A stretch of 39,511 bases of DNA, taken from NCBI GenBank assembly GCA_902774145.1, contig CACYHC010000017.1:1-39511 (forward strand), read 5' to 3'. This stretch comes from an uncultured Bacteroidia bacterium (GTDB lineage Bacteria > Bacteroidota > Bacteroidia > Bacteroidales > UBA932). Below are positions 7,566 to 17,542 of the stretch, piece after piece. The translations under genes were made by a program, and so were the position numbers. Every line of letters starts with the position of its first letter. Within the stretch, counting starts at the first letter, position 1. The notes beneath the pieces were generated by a model that had not been told where the DNA came from, ran no database searches, and saw only the letters and a program-made list of their open reading frames with translations.

Positions 7566-10500
7566 ATGAAAAAAACTATAGCATTGCTTATCGCCCTGGT
7601 ATGCTCGCTCTCCGCTATGGCACAGAGCGTTACGGTTTCCGGAACCGTTTATGACGAGAATTCGGAACCGATGCCCGGCGTTACCGTTGTCGTGGAAGGA
7701 ACGACCCAGGGGACTGTCTCCGCAGCCGACGGTACCTTCCAGCTCAAAGCCGCCAAAGATGCGGTGATTTCCTTCATGCTGCTCGGCTACCAGACCAAGT
7801 CCGTGCGGGCCATCGGCTCGAAGATCAATGTCTCCCTTGAGCCCGAGCGCCAGCGCCTGGATGAAGCAGTCGTCATCGGTTACGGTACGATGAAACGAAG
7901 CGACCTGACCGGTTCCATTGCTTCCGTAGGTTCGCGCGAGTTGCAGAACTACAAGACGGCCAATGCCCTTGAAGCGATGGCCGGTATGGTTTCCGGTGTC
8001 AATATCACCACCGTGGACGGTGCTCCCGGTGCGGAGATGGACGTGAAGATTCGTGGTGTCGGCACCGTCAACGGCGACGCGTCTCCTATATATATAGTAG
8101 ACGGCTTTGAGGTCTCCAACATCAACCATATCTCCAACGCGGACATTGCTTCCATCGAGGTCCTGAAGGACGCTTCCGCCACGGCCATCTACGGTTCCCG
8201 CGGCGCGAACGGCGTCATCCTGGTGACCACCAAGTCCGGCCGCATCGGCCGTCCGGAGATTTCCTACAACGGCTCGGTCACTTACAAGGCCCTGGCGAGG
8301 AAGATCGACGTGCTCTCTCCCTACGAGTTCGTCGCCCTGCAGATGGAGCAGAACCCCGTCAAGTTCGAAAACTACTACTACAGACAGGGGACGGATGCAG
8401 AAGGGAACCCTTACAAATACCAGACGCTGGAAGATTACCGCGGCGTCAAGGGTGTAGACTGGCAGGCTGAGGCTTTCCGCCCCACCTGGTCGCAATCCCA
8501 CGATATCAGCATCCGCGGCGGTAACAAGGACACCCAGTATTCCGCCTCGTTCAGCCATTTCGACGATCAGGGTATCTTCAAGAGCAATACCTTCGCCAAG
8601 AATTCTGCGCGCGTCAAATTCCAGCAGAAGATCTTCAACTGGCTGACCTTCACTGCGAATATCAGCTATTCCAACATCCGCAACACCGGTGTGGGAACCG
8701 GCGGCGGTACTCTCAGCAACATCCTTCAGTATCGCCCCACCGGCGGTTTGAGGATTTCCGATGAGTTCCTGCGCTATAATGCCGTTGACCCTATCCTGGA
8801 TGATTACCAGGTCACCAACAATTCGAGTTACAACCCGATCATCAATGCCGAGAATACGGATATCAACAAGCGCAATGATATCTGGGATGCCAACGGAGCC
8901 TTGATCTTCAGGCTCACCAAATATCTGCAGTTGAAGGTGATGGGATATTATTCCAACAATTTCTACCGCTACGACCTCTTCTATCGCAACGGCAGTGCGC
9001 TGGCCGACCGCGGTTCCGGTCCTTACGGCCAGTCCACGACCCGCCGGACGATGCGCTGGTCCAATACCAACCAGCTCAATTACATCCGCACTTTCAACAA
9101 AGTGCATAAGGTGAACCTTATGCTCGGTCACGAGACCTCCTACCAGGTTGCGGAAGAGATCGTTACGGAGGCCAAGGTCTTCCCGCTCGACAATATCGGG
9201 GTGGACAACCTCGGACTTGGTGCGGTACCCAGCACCACGGGTTCCAGCAAGGCGGACAACCGGAGGCTTTCCTTCTTTGCCCGCGGCTTCTACAGCTATG
9301 CGGACCGTTATATGCTGACGGCCACCGTCCGCGCCGATGCTTCCAGTGTCTTCGCGGAAAAACACAAGTGGGGCGTATTCCCGTCCTTCTCGGCGGCCTG
9401 GAACATCTCCAACGAGAAATTCCTTAAGAATGTGCCCTGGCTTTCCAACCTCAAGCTCCGCGCCGGCTGGGGTATGGTCGGTAACGACCGCATCTCCAGT
9501 TATCTTTCCCTGGACCTTTACGATGCCATTCGTTACGGTGTAGGTTCGCAGCAGGTCATCGCCCTGCAGCCTTCCCACCTGGCCAATCCGGAGTTGCGCT
9601 GGGAGTCTTCCGCCACCACGAACGTGGGTATCGATGCCAGCTTCTTCAAAGAAAGGCTCAATATCACCCTGGATGGATTCATAAAGGATTCCCACGACCT
9701 GCTCCTGCTTCAGGACCTGGCCCTGGCCAGCGGTTTCGCGTCGCAGTGGCAGAACATCGGTCAGATACGGAACAAGGGTATCGAACTGACCATCAATTCC
9801 ATCAATATCAGCAAGCGGAATTTCTCCTGGACGACGGATTTCAACATTTCGTTCATTAAGAATACGCTTGTCGCCCTCAACAGCGGCAAGGACTATCTGC
9901 TTTCCCGTTCTGGAATCAATTCCAGCTTCAGCAGCTACGACTACATCGCCAGGGTCGGAGAGCCCATCGGCAGTATTTACGGATATGTCTTTGACGGCAT
10001 CTACCAACAGTCCGACTTCGATATGTGGGGAGACGGCTCTCTGCACCTGAAAAAGGGCGTGGTGGACATGACCGAACACGCGGGCGAGTCCCTCTATCCC
10101 GGCTATGTCAAATACAAGGACCTTGACGGAGACGGCATCATCACCACGGAAGACAGGACGGTCATCGGAAACGGCCAGCCCCTTTTCTACGGCGGTTTGA
10201 ACAACGTATTCCATTTCTATGGCTTTGACCTGGGGATTATGTTCCAGTTCGTCTATGGCAATGATGTGTACAACGCACAACGGATGTACAGCACCCAGAC
10301 GCGCCTGCAGATGATGAACTTCCTCGGCGAAGTGCGCGACCGCTGGACCCGTACCAACGCTTCCAACAGTGTTCCGGCCGCCAATGGTTATGTCGCCTAC
10401 GACGTCTATTCACGTTTTGTGGAGGACGGTTCTTTCCTGCGCTTGAAGAACATTACCCTGGGTTATACCCTTCCGGCCCGGATTACCCAGCGCTTCTGGG

Positions 10501-10670
10501 TTTCCACCCTCCGCTTTTACGTTACTGCGCAGAATCTTTTCTGTCTGACTTCCTACAGCGGTTCCGATCCTGAGGTGAGCATGCGCTCGAGCGCACTGAT
10601 GCCGAGTTTTGACTTTGGCGCCTATCCCAAGAGCCGGATGTATACCGCAGGCGTACTGATTAATTTCTAA
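7566..10670 (+). CDS. susC-like: SusC-like TonB-dependent outer-membrane glycan importer
   Basis: A 1034-residue SusC homologue. It has a signal peptide (1-20), an N-terminal carboxypeptidase-regulatory-like beta-sandwich (about 22-93), and a candidate TonB box around E-A-V-V-I-G-Y-G (100-107). The plug domain follows (about 112-225, with V-K-I-R-G, P-I-Y-I-V-D-G and D-A-S-A-T-A-I-Y-G-S-R-G-A-N-G-V-I), then a long beta-barrel ending in an aromatic residue (L-I-N-F), typical of outer-membrane insertion. It imports oligosaccharides together with the SusD lid lipoprotein encoded 12 nt downstream. No STN domain is present, so anti-sigma signalling through this receptor is not expected, consistent with HTCS control. 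No truncation is seen. Confidence 0.97.
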   Translation: MKKTIALLIALVCSLSAMAQSVTVSGTVYDENSEPMPGVTVVVEGTTQGTVSAADGTFQLKAAKDAVISFMLLGYQTKSVRAIGSKINVSLEPERQRLDEAVVIGYGTMKRSDLTGSIASVGSRELQNYKTANALEAMAGMVSGVNITTVDGAPGAEMDVKIRGVGTVNGDASPIYIVDGFEVSNINHISNADIASIEVLKDASATAIYGSRGANGVILVTTKSGRIGRPEISYNGSVTYKALARKIDVLSPYEFVALQMEQNPVKFENYYYRQGTDAEGNPYKYQTLEDYRGVKGVDWQAEAFRPTWSQSHDISIRGGNKDTQYSASFSHFDDQGIFKSNTFAKNSARVKFQQKIFNWLTFTANISYSNIRNTGVGTGGGTLSNILQYRPTGGLRISDEFLRYNAVDPILDDYQVTNNSSYNPIINAENTDINKRNDIWDANGALIFRLTKYLQLKVMGYYSNNFYRYDLFYRNGSALADRGSGPYGQSTTRRTMRWSNTNQLNYIRTFNKVHKVNLMLGHETSYQVAEEIVTEAKVFPLDNIGVDNLGLGAVPSTTGSSKADNRRLSFFARGFYSYADRYMLTATVRADASSVFAEKHKWGVFPSFSAAWNISNEKFLKNVPWLSNLKLRAGWGMVGNDRISSYLSLDLYDAIRYGVGSQQVIALQPSHLANPELRWESSATTNVGIDASFFKERLNITLDGFIKDSHDLLLLQDLALASGFASQWQNIGQIRNKGIELTINSINISKRNFSWTTDFNISFIKNTLVALNSGKDYLLSRSGINSSFSSYDYIARVGEPIGSIYGYVFDGIYQQSDFDMWGDGSLHLKKGVVDMTEHAGESLYPGYVKYKDLDGDGIITTEDRTVIGNGQPLFYGGLNNVFHFYGFDLGIMFQFVYGNDVYNAQRMYSTQTRLQMMNFLGEVRDRWTRTNASNSVPAANGYVAYDVYSRFVEDGSFLRLKNITLGYTLPARITQRFWVSTLRFYVTAQNLFCLTSYSGSDPEVSMRSSALMPSFDFGAYPKSRMYTAGVLINF

Positions 10671-10682
10671 ATCCTGGAAAGT

Positions 10683-12386
10683 ATGAAAAAGTATATTTGC
10701 ATCATAGCGCTGGCGCTCATCGCGGCTTCCTGCTCTCTTAAGGAAAAGTCCTATTCGCAGGTGGACGATTCCTATATCACAGACGCTTCCCTTGCAGAGA
10801 ATGTGCTCCTGGGGGTGTACCGGAATATGAATACCGACGGTGTTTACCGGCTCAACCTGACAATGTTGTTCGATGCCCCCAACGACCAAATCAGAGGTGA
10901 GGGGAACTCCCTTGTCAGCCAGCGTGCAGAGGCGGCCAATGCCTTTTCCACCACTTCCTCTTACGTACAGGATACCTGGGCGGCGCTTTACAAGGGCGTT
11001 TATAATTCCAATTACTTCCTTGAGCTGATGGAGAAAAAATTGCCCGAGTTCCCGGACGATGACAAGGCGCTCGGTGGCGTTTATATCGCAGAGGCGCGTG
11101 CCTTGCGTGCGCTCTACTACTTTGAGCTGGTCCGCTGGTTCGGCCACGTTCCCCTGCTCAAGACGACGGCGGAATCCTATTTGCCCTATGACAAGTTCGT
11201 GCAGGCGGATCCCGTGGAAGTCTATCAATTCATCGAAGCGGATTTGAAATACGCTATCGAGAACCTGCCCTGGGCGGACACCGACAATATCCGAAAGGAC
11301 AACAGTTTCCGTTTCTCCAAAGGCGCGGCAATGGGCCTCCTGACCAAGGTCTACTGTACCTGGGCAGGTTATCCGCTCCAGGACCGCAGCAAGTGGGCGG
11401 AAGCCGTTGGCGTTGCTTCTGAACTGGTGCATTCCGGTCATCACGCCCTTCTGAGCGATTTTGACCAGCTTTGGTACAATTCCGGCAACAATGTCTGGGA
11501 TTGCCGGGAGAGCCTGATCGAGCAGACCTATTATTCGCCGCTCGGCACGACGGCTTCCTGCGGACGCGTGGGGAACTTCAACGGCGTGGCCGCCGTGCAG
11601 GGGACCATCCGCGGCAACTACCACTTTTCTTTTATGCGCGTGATGCCCACGTTCATCGCCGGATGGAAGGATTATGATAACGACAAGCGCTGGGCGATTT
11701 CCTTTGCCGATTATGAGTATCGCAAGGAAGGCCGTGTCCAGATTGTCAACATGAACGTCGGCGGTGTCCCCAATACCCCCGTCAGCTTCAAGATGGCGAT
11801 GGAAGAGGATACGCCTTACTGGCAGATTGGTTGGCGTGCCACCTACAACTACCGGCTCTTTTGCCGCAAATGGGACACCGAGGTGTATGTCAAGGATGAC
11901 AACCAGATTTCAGACCAGAACTATACCAACGTGAACTGGTATGTGTTGCGTTATGCGGACGTGCTGTTGCTGTACGCGGAGGCGCTGAACGAAATGAGCG
12001 GCGGTCCGACGGCCGAAGCCTTCGAGGCGGTCAATCAGGTGCGCAGGCGCGGCTACGGGCTGGATATCCAAACGCCTTCCGCCGCTTCCGACCTGCCTTC
12101 GGAGCTCGGATATGAAGAATTCCGCAAGGCTATCCAGGATGAGCGGGCGTATGAACTTGCGTTCGAAGGCCATCGCCGTCAGGACCTCGTACGCTGGGGA
12201 ATCTATGTCAAAACTGTTCAGCAGGCGTATGTGGATATGGGTGTCTGGCACTACATGGCCCCCCAATATTACATCGGTGCCCTCTATACCAAGGAAGGCA
12301 AGCACGAGCTGCTCCCGATCCCGCAGCGCGAAAAAGACCTTTGTATCCAGTTCAAACAGAATCCCGGTTGGGACGGTGATAATTGA
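10683..12386 (+). CDS. susD-like: SusD-like nutrient-binding outer-membrane lipoprotein
   Basis: A 567-residue SusD/RagB family protein: signal peptide with A-A-S-C and lipid-anchored Cys17, then helical TPR-type repeats. Family hallmarks are A-R-A-L-R-A-L-Y-Y-F-E-L-V-R-W-F-G near residue 140-155, A-D-V-L-L-L-Y-A-E-A-L-N-E near 420, the R-x-R-R-G-Y segment, and the final L-L-P-I-P motif close to the C-terminus. It forms the lid of the SusC transporter and captures glycan at the cell surface. Spacing to susC is 12 nt and to the next lyase 5 nt, so co-expression is certain. Ligand specificity cannot be read from the sequence; the neighbouring lyases suggest a uronate-containing glycan. Confidence 0.96.
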   Translation: MKKYICIIALALIAASCSLKEKSYSQVDDSYITDASLAENVLLGVYRNMNTDGVYRLNLTMLFDAPNDQIRGEGNSLVSQRAEAANAFSTTSSYVQDTWAALYKGVYNSNYFLELMEKKLPEFPDDDKALGGVYIAEARALRALYYFELVRWFGHVPLLKTTAESYLPYDKFVQADPVEVYQFIEADLKYAIENLPWADTDNIRKDNSFRFSKGAAMGLLTKVYCTWAGYPLQDRSKWAEAVGVASELVHSGHHALLSDFDQLWYNSGNNVWDCRESLIEQTYYSPLGTTASCGRVGNFNGVAAVQGTIRGNYHFSFMRVMPTFIAGWKDYDNDKRWAISFADYEYRKEGRVQIVNMNVGGVPNTPVSFKMAMEEDTPYWQIGWRATYNYRLFCRKWDTEVYVKDDNQISDQNYTNVNWYVLRYADVLLLYAEALNEMSGGPTAEAFEAVNQVRRRGYGLDIQTPSAASDLPSELGYEEFRKAIQDERAYELAFEGHRRQDLVRWGIYVKTVQQAYVDMGVWHYMAPQYYIGALYTKEGKHELLPIPQREKDLCIQFKQNPGWDGDN

Positions 12387-12391
12387 ACCTT

Positions 12392-14557
12392 ATGAAACGA
12401 GCCATCATCCTGTTAGCTTTTTCGGCGCTCCTGCTGCTTCCGTCTGCAGGGCTTAAGGCTTTGACGGCCTTGCCGGAGAAAGACTACTCCTGGGAAGCTT
12501 CCATCAGGAAAGACCATCCCCGCCTGTTTCTCAACAAACAGGATATCCCGCGCATCAAAAAAAACGCCGTGGGCTCGGAGAAGTTTTTCTTCGATGCGAT
12601 GGTGAAGCGGATTGATCCGCTGCTGAACGAGCCCATTGTCTTCAAGGACCTGCTGATTGCCTCCGGCGAATCCAGCAAGGACCACGAATGGGGCACCCGG
12701 GCGTCCGAGTCCGCGATGCTGTGGCTCATCACGGGAGACCGTAAATACCTGGACTATACCAAGAACCTGCTGACCGAACTGGCCGGTTATTACCAGTTCC
12801 GTTGCGACCATAACCTGAACATCACCTGGTACGCTTTCTCTCAGATTTGTGCCATCTGCGCCTACGACTGGGTGTACAACAACCTGGACAAAAATGAGCG
12901 GGCGGATATCGGCCGCGCCCTCTTCAAGGCCTTGGATGATATCGCCTGGCACACGCCTGGCCGGAGAAAGCCCCGTCAGCGGGAAAACGTCAGCGACCAT
13001 ATGTCCGGTTGTTACGGCCCTCCCATCCTGCCCTGGTATCTTGGCCTGGCTTTCCTGGGTGACGGGATAGATGATGATGAGTGCCGGAAGATGCTGCACG
13101 AGGGTTACGACCTTTTCCAGAAAATGTCGGTCTTCCGTGCGGAAATGGCCGGGGAAAAGGGCGGCGGGGCAACCGCCTGCGGCACCTATGCCTTCGGTTA
13201 CTATCCGTATGCGGATTTCAACTTCATTTACTCGATGAAGGCGGCCACCGGGATTGACGTTTCCGAGAAGATGACCTATGTGCTCGGTTACCTCAGCTAT
13301 CTGGACTGGATTCGCCTGCCCTACAACAGGGAATACGGATTCGGGGACGTGCATCACTACAACTGCATGCTGCCGGAAAGGGACATCAACGCGCATATCT
13401 TCCATATTAATAATATCTATGGTGTCGCGCATCCTGAAATCCTTCCGGTCGCCGATCGTCTGTTGAAGAAGTTCTCCCTTTACCGGGACATCGAACCTTT
13501 CCCTTTCCTCCGCTTGCTGAAGAATGCGCCGCCCAAGACGGCCAAGATAGATGCAGTGGCGGTCGAATCGGCAAAATCCATTTACTTCGATACGATGGGG
13601 CAGGTTTATATGCGCTCCGGTACCGGCGATGACGACACGTACGTCCTCTTCGTCAGCGGAGGCGTCACGCTCCAGCACAAGCACTACGACAACAACAACT
13701 TTATCATCTACAAGAAAGGCTGGCGCACCGTGGACAGCGGAACGCGCCCCGAACCGGGTATCCACCTTTCGCACTACTACTGCCGTACCGTTGCGCACAA
13801 CTGCGTTACCGTAAGGATGCCGGGCGAAGTCATGCCCGCCTACTGGGGTGGTCCGGCTCTCTGTGAAGAGCAGGATATACCCATTCCCAACGACGGTGGC
13901 CAGTGCGAGAAAATCGGTTCCAAACTGTTGGAACTGACCGAGACGCCGGATTGGGTTTACCTCGCCTCCGATGCGACTCCGTGCTATCACCCGGCAAAGG
14001 TCTCCAAGGTGGTGCGTGAGTTCATCTGGTTCTGCCCGGATTTGTTCGTGGTAATGGATAGGGTAGCGTCCAAGGATGCTTCTTACCCCAAGACCTGGCT
14101 CTGGCACACCATTGAGGAACCCAAGGCGCTGGGGCCCAAGGAGTGGAAGGAAGCCTCCGAAGGCGGGGCCATGATTTGCCGCACCCTCCTTCCCGAAGAC
14201 GCTGCGCAGGAATTGATTGGAGGCCCCGGCAGGGACTTCTGGTCCGACGGCCGCAACTGGCCCCTCCCCGTGCTCTGTCCGGACGACTGGGGATACGGCA
14301 AGCGGCATATCGTACCTCCGGAAACCCATCCGCAACTCGGTCACTGGCGTCTTGAAGTAGCTCCCGGCAAACCGGCGGAGGAGGATATTTTCCTGCATAT
14401 GATGCTGGTGGGGGACAGGGACCTTTCATCCATGCCGTCTTCCACTTTGAAGCGGGACGGAAAAACCCTCATCCTTTCTTTCCAATACGGTGGCAAGTCC
14501 TTCACCCTGAACTTTGACACCGAAGCTTTGTATGGCTGTAAGATAGACGCAAAATGA
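12392..14557 (+). CDS. Heparinase II/III-like polysaccharide lyase (stand-alone paralogue)
   Basis: A 721-residue secreted enzyme: signal peptide (1-25, no lipobox Cys), then an alpha/alpha-toroid (about 40-380) beginning with D-H-P-R-L-F-L, then the beta-sandwich typical of Hepar_II_III proteins (about 395-715). The best-conserved stretch is 428-454, with H429-K-H-Y-D, Y-K-K-G and D-S-G. His429 aligns with the catalytic His of heparinase II, and Tyr266 with its catalytic Tyr. The H-x-x-E pair of heparinase II is not seen at the matching place (S-D-H-M-S-G instead), so this belongs to another branch of the superfamily. I cannot name its PL family or substrate. The next gene is a paralogue that overlaps it by ATGA. 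A TTG at 12383 is in frame, but the ATG at 12392 gives the better signal peptide. Confidence 0.85.
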   Translation: MKRAIILLAFSALLLLPSAGLKALTALPEKDYSWEASIRKDHPRLFLNKQDIPRIKKNAVGSEKFFFDAMVKRIDPLLNEPIVFKDLLIASGESSKDHEWGTRASESAMLWLITGDRKYLDYTKNLLTELAGYYQFRCDHNLNITWYAFSQICAICAYDWVYNNLDKNERADIGRALFKALDDIAWHTPGRRKPRQRENVSDHMSGCYGPPILPWYLGLAFLGDGIDDDECRKMLHEGYDLFQKMSVFRAEMAGEKGGGATACGTYAFGYYPYADFNFIYSMKAATGIDVSEKMTYVLGYLSYLDWIRLPYNREYGFGDVHHYNCMLPERDINAHIFHINNIYGVAHPEILPVADRLLKKFSLYRDIEPFPFLRLLKNAPPKTAKIDAVAVESAKSIYFDTMGQVYMRSGTGDDDTYVLFVSGGVTLQHKHYDNNNFIIYKKGWRTVDSGTRPEPGIHLSHYYCRTVAHNCVTVRMPGEVMPAYWGGPALCEEQDIPIPNDGGQCEKIGSKLLELTETPDWVYLASDATPCYHPAKVSKVVREFIWFCPDLFVVMDRVASKDASYPKTWLWHTIEEPKALGPKEWKEASEGGAMICRTLLPEDAAQELIGGPGRDFWSDGRNWPLPVLCPDDWGYGKRHIVPPETHPQLGHWRLEVAPGKPAEEDIFLHMMLVGDRDLSSMPSSTLKRDGKTLILSFQYGGKSFTLNFDTEALYGCKIDAK

Positions 14558-17538
14558 AACGCTTTTTGACGCTTCTGACACTGCTGGTCCCGGCTGCATT
14601 CTCTTGTACGGTGGTACAGGAGGAGGAAATGCCCGCCGAGAGCCATCTGTACAAGGACTGCATCCCTGTACTGGCCCGCGCCTCCGAGGAGTCGCGTGTT
14701 AGCTTGAACATAGAGGAGAATGCCGGTGTCCGTGAGAGCCGTATGGGTTGGGAAGCTGGAGACCGGCTGGTCATCGTCTGTGGCGGAAAAGCTTATATTT
14801 ATGAGACGGAAACCCCAGGCAGAGAATCCCTTTTCTACGCGATTGACGAGGACAACGCCCTGAAAGGACTGACGGAAGGCACGCGTGTCACTGCCTGGTA
14901 CAATGTCTCCACCGTAAAGCCGGCCGGTCAGGGTGTTTTCTCTATCGTAGCGAATCAGACGGAGGGTGAAAATACCAATGCCGTCACCTTGTATGCCGAC
15001 TACACTGTGGACGCTGCTTACAGCGGCACCCTGCCGCTGGTGTTCAAACCGGCGGTATCGGTACTGGAATTCCGCCTGTCCGCCCCTATCGACTATGTGG
15101 TGGACAAGGTGGTCCTTACTCCTTGCGATGGGGCGCAGGGCTATACGGTGATGAACAAGGGTACGGTCAACCCGGATGACGGAAGTGTCAGCCCCCGGTC
15201 CAGCTCCGTATCGCCCCTGACCCTTACGCTCCGAGGGGCGAAGAACATTTCGGGAGGCCGCGAAATCCGTTTCATCACTGGCAAGGTGCTGATGGACAAA
15301 ACGGGCGCCCTGATGGAATGGTATCGCGGGGACGAAAAGATCTTCTCCAAGACCATCTGGAAATCCAAGACCGTTGACCTTACTTCTTCCAATCTGCACT
15401 GTTACCAGCCGATTAGCGAAATCAAGGTGGATACGGTGGTGCGGATGTCCCATCCGCGCATGTTTTTCAATGAAAAGGATATTCCGGCCATCAAGGCGCT
15501 TGCGGCGGGAAGACTCAAGAATTATGAATACAGATGGATGGTGAACAGGGTCAATCCGCTCCTGGACCAACCCATCGTATTCCCGGATTCTTTGGCCGTG
15601 GACGGTTCCGAGAATGAAAACCACGAGTACGGCACCCGGCTGCACGATGCGGCACTTCTCTGGATTATTACCGGGGAACAGAAATATCTGGACTTCTCCA
15701 AACGGCTGATGCGGCGTCTTACGCAATACTATGAATTGCGCAACAGCAACAACCTGAACGTCGACTGGTATATGTATTCGCAGGCCTGCGCCGCCTGCGC
15801 CTGGGACTGGCTATACAATGACCTTACTCCCGCCGAAAGGGCGGAACTCGGGCCTCCTTTCTTCCAGGCGCTCTGCGGTGTGGGGAATATGCCTGGCCAG
15901 CGGCCCAAACGCAAAGAACGTGAGAATGTCAGCGACTACACCAGCGGATGCTACGGCACGCGGATGCTGCCCTGGTACATTGCCCTGGCCTTCTACGGAG
16001 ACGGCATCGACGATGCTCTCTGCCAGAAGATGTTTGATTACGGATACGATCTGAACCGCCAGATGGTGAATTTCCGGAGGGAGACCATCGGCGACGCTCC
16101 CGGGGCCTCCACCCCTTGCGTCGTGTATTCCCTGGGCTACTATCCCGTTGCGGATTTCAATTTCATCCGCCTGGTCAAGAGCGCTACGGGGCTGGACTTT
16201 TCAGAAGACCTTCAATATGTGCTCCGTTACCTGGATTACATCGACTGGGTCAGGTTGCCGGGTAACCAATCCTATGGCTTCGGGGACGAACACCATACCT
16301 CCTGTAAACTTCCGGAGAAAGATATTGATTATAGCGTCCGGGAAATTGCCGAAATCTATGGTGCCCGTCATCCGGAAATTCTTCCAAAGGCCTCACGGAT
16401 TCTACAGGAGATGACGCTTTCCTATATGGCCGCTTCGTTCCCGGTCGTCCCCTTCCTGCAGTTCCACGACCTTCCTGCCCCGGAAGTCCCTGCCGAATCC
16501 AAGGCGGGAGCCCTCTACTGTGAAAATATGGGCGAGGTATTCATGCGTTCCGGTGTGGAAGAGGGAGATACCTACTGCCTATTCGTGACCGGCGGAACGG
16601 TGGACAACCACAAGCATTACGACAACAACCACTTCACCATCTACAAGCGGGGCTTCCGTGCCATCGACTCCGGCACCCGTCCCGAGCCCGGACTCCACCT
16701 GCCCTGCTATTTCTGCCGCACCGTAGCCCATAACTGCGTGACGGTGGAGATGCCCGGCGAGAGCATGCCGATTTACTGGGGCTATTCAAGCCTCAAAGGC
16801 TTCCTTGCCCCGGGCGAGGAGCTCCCGGCCGCGATGCCCAATGACGGTGGCCAGTGCCAAATCCTGGGTTCCGAATTGAAATCAATGAAAGAGACGGAGA
16901 CTTATGTCGCACTCTCCTCGGACGCCACCGCCAGTTACAACAGCAACAAGGTCTCGCTGGTAGAGCGGGATTTCATCTGGCTGAAACCGGACATCTTCGT
17001 GGTGTTTGACCGGGTACAGTCCAAGAAAAAGAGTTACGCGAAGAAGTGGCTGCTGCATACGGAGCAGGAGCCGCAGATGAACGGGTCGCTGGAATTCTCC
17101 GAAACCTCCCAGGGCGGCAAGATGATTTGCCGTACGCTCTGGCCTGCCAATGCGGTGCTCACCAAGATTGGCGGTCCCGGCAAGTATTTCTGGTCTGACG
17201 GTCGCAACTGGCCGCTTCCGAACGACCTGCCGGGGAACATACCGGACAGGGATGCCCCGAGTTTCGGACACTGGCGGGTCGAAGTGAGCCCGGGCAGCTC
17301 CGCCTTGCGGGATTATTTCCTTAATATAATTATGGTAGGAGACGAGACCCTTTCCGCCCTGCCGGAAACGGAGGTCTGGGAGAGTAATGGTAAGATTCAC
17401 CTGCGCTTCTTCTACCAGGGCAACCGCTTTACCCTTTCCTTCGATGAAGCCGCCTCCAGCGGAGTGGAAATCGAGCAGAACGTACAGCCGCACGGCACTT
17501 TCAACGACTTTACAACCCTAGAATTCACGGAACAATAA
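14554..17538 (+). CDS. Heparinase II/III-like lyase fused to a fimbrillin-like N-module, lipoprotein
   Basis: This 994-residue lipoprotein (A-F-S-C, Cys18) has two parts. Residues about 30-286 match the N-terminal module of the beta-helix lipoproteins downstream. Shared landmarks are S-R-V-S-L, M-G-W-E-A-G-D-R-L, the A-W-Y-N-V-S segment, F-K-P-A-V-S-V-L-E-F, K-V-V-L-T-P, Y-T-V-M, G-A-L-M-E-W-Y-R-G-D, K-T-I-W and Y-Q-P-I. From about 298 (S-H-P-R-M-F-F) the rest is a close paralogue of the preceding lyase, with Tyr525 and H686-K-H-Y-D matching its Tyr266 and H429-K-H-Y-D. The gene thus looks like a duplicated lyase that acquired a surface-adhesin module. The lipid anchor plus module suggests display at the outer surface. 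The reaction (beta-elimination of a uronate glycan) is inferred from the fold; the substrate is unknown. Confidence 0.87.
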   Translation: MKRFLTLLTLLVPAAFSCTVVQEEEMPAESHLYKDCIPVLARASEESRVSLNIEENAGVRESRMGWEAGDRLVIVCGGKAYIYETETPGRESLFYAIDEDNALKGLTEGTRVTAWYNVSTVKPAGQGVFSIVANQTEGENTNAVTLYADYTVDAAYSGTLPLVFKPAVSVLEFRLSAPIDYVVDKVVLTPCDGAQGYTVMNKGTVNPDDGSVSPRSSSVSPLTLTLRGAKNISGGREIRFITGKVLMDKTGALMEWYRGDEKIFSKTIWKSKTVDLTSSNLHCYQPISEIKVDTVVRMSHPRMFFNEKDIPAIKALAAGRLKNYEYRWMVNRVNPLLDQPIVFPDSLAVDGSENENHEYGTRLHDAALLWIITGEQKYLDFSKRLMRRLTQYYELRNSNNLNVDWYMYSQACAACAWDWLYNDLTPAERAELGPPFFQALCGVGNMPGQRPKRKERENVSDYTSGCYGTRMLPWYIALAFYGDGIDDALCQKMFDYGYDLNRQMVNFRRETIGDAPGASTPCVVYSLGYYPVADFNFIRLVKSATGLDFSEDLQYVLRYLDYIDWVRLPGNQSYGFGDEHHTSCKLPEKDIDYSVREIAEIYGARHPEILPKASRILQEMTLSYMAASFPVVPFLQFHDLPAPEVPAESKAGALYCENMGEVFMRSGVEEGDTYCLFVTGGTVDNHKHYDNNHFTIYKRGFRAIDSGTRPEPGLHLPCYFCRTVAHNCVTVEMPGESMPIYWGYSSLKGFLAPGEELPAAMPNDGGQCQILGSELKSMKETETYVALSSDATASYNSNKVSLVERDFIWLKPDIFVVFDRVQSKKKSYAKKWLLHTEQEPQMNGSLEFSETSQGGKMICRTLWPANAVLTKIGGPGKYFWSDGRNWPLPNDLPGNIPDRDAPSFGHWRVEVSPGSSALRDYFLNIIMVGDETLSALPETEVWESNGKIHLRFFYQGNRFTLSFDEAASSGVEIEQNVQPHGTFNDFTTLEFTEQ

Positions 17539-17542
17539 TCAG

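Noticed and set aside
6261-10280. A 1339-codon open frame on the minus strand across the binding-protein and susC genes
   Set aside because: It is antisense to two well-supported genes, has no recognisable domain or signal, and is low-complexity in V/G/D as expected from the complementary frame of GC-biased codons.
12383-12391. TTG at 12383 as start of the first lyase
   Set aside because: The in-frame ATG at 12392 gives a standard signal peptide and avoids overlap with the susD stop.
12413-14398. A 661-codon minus-strand frame opposite the first lyase
   Set aside because: Shadow of the lyase gene; no motifs and no promoter, and composition is typical of an antisense frame.
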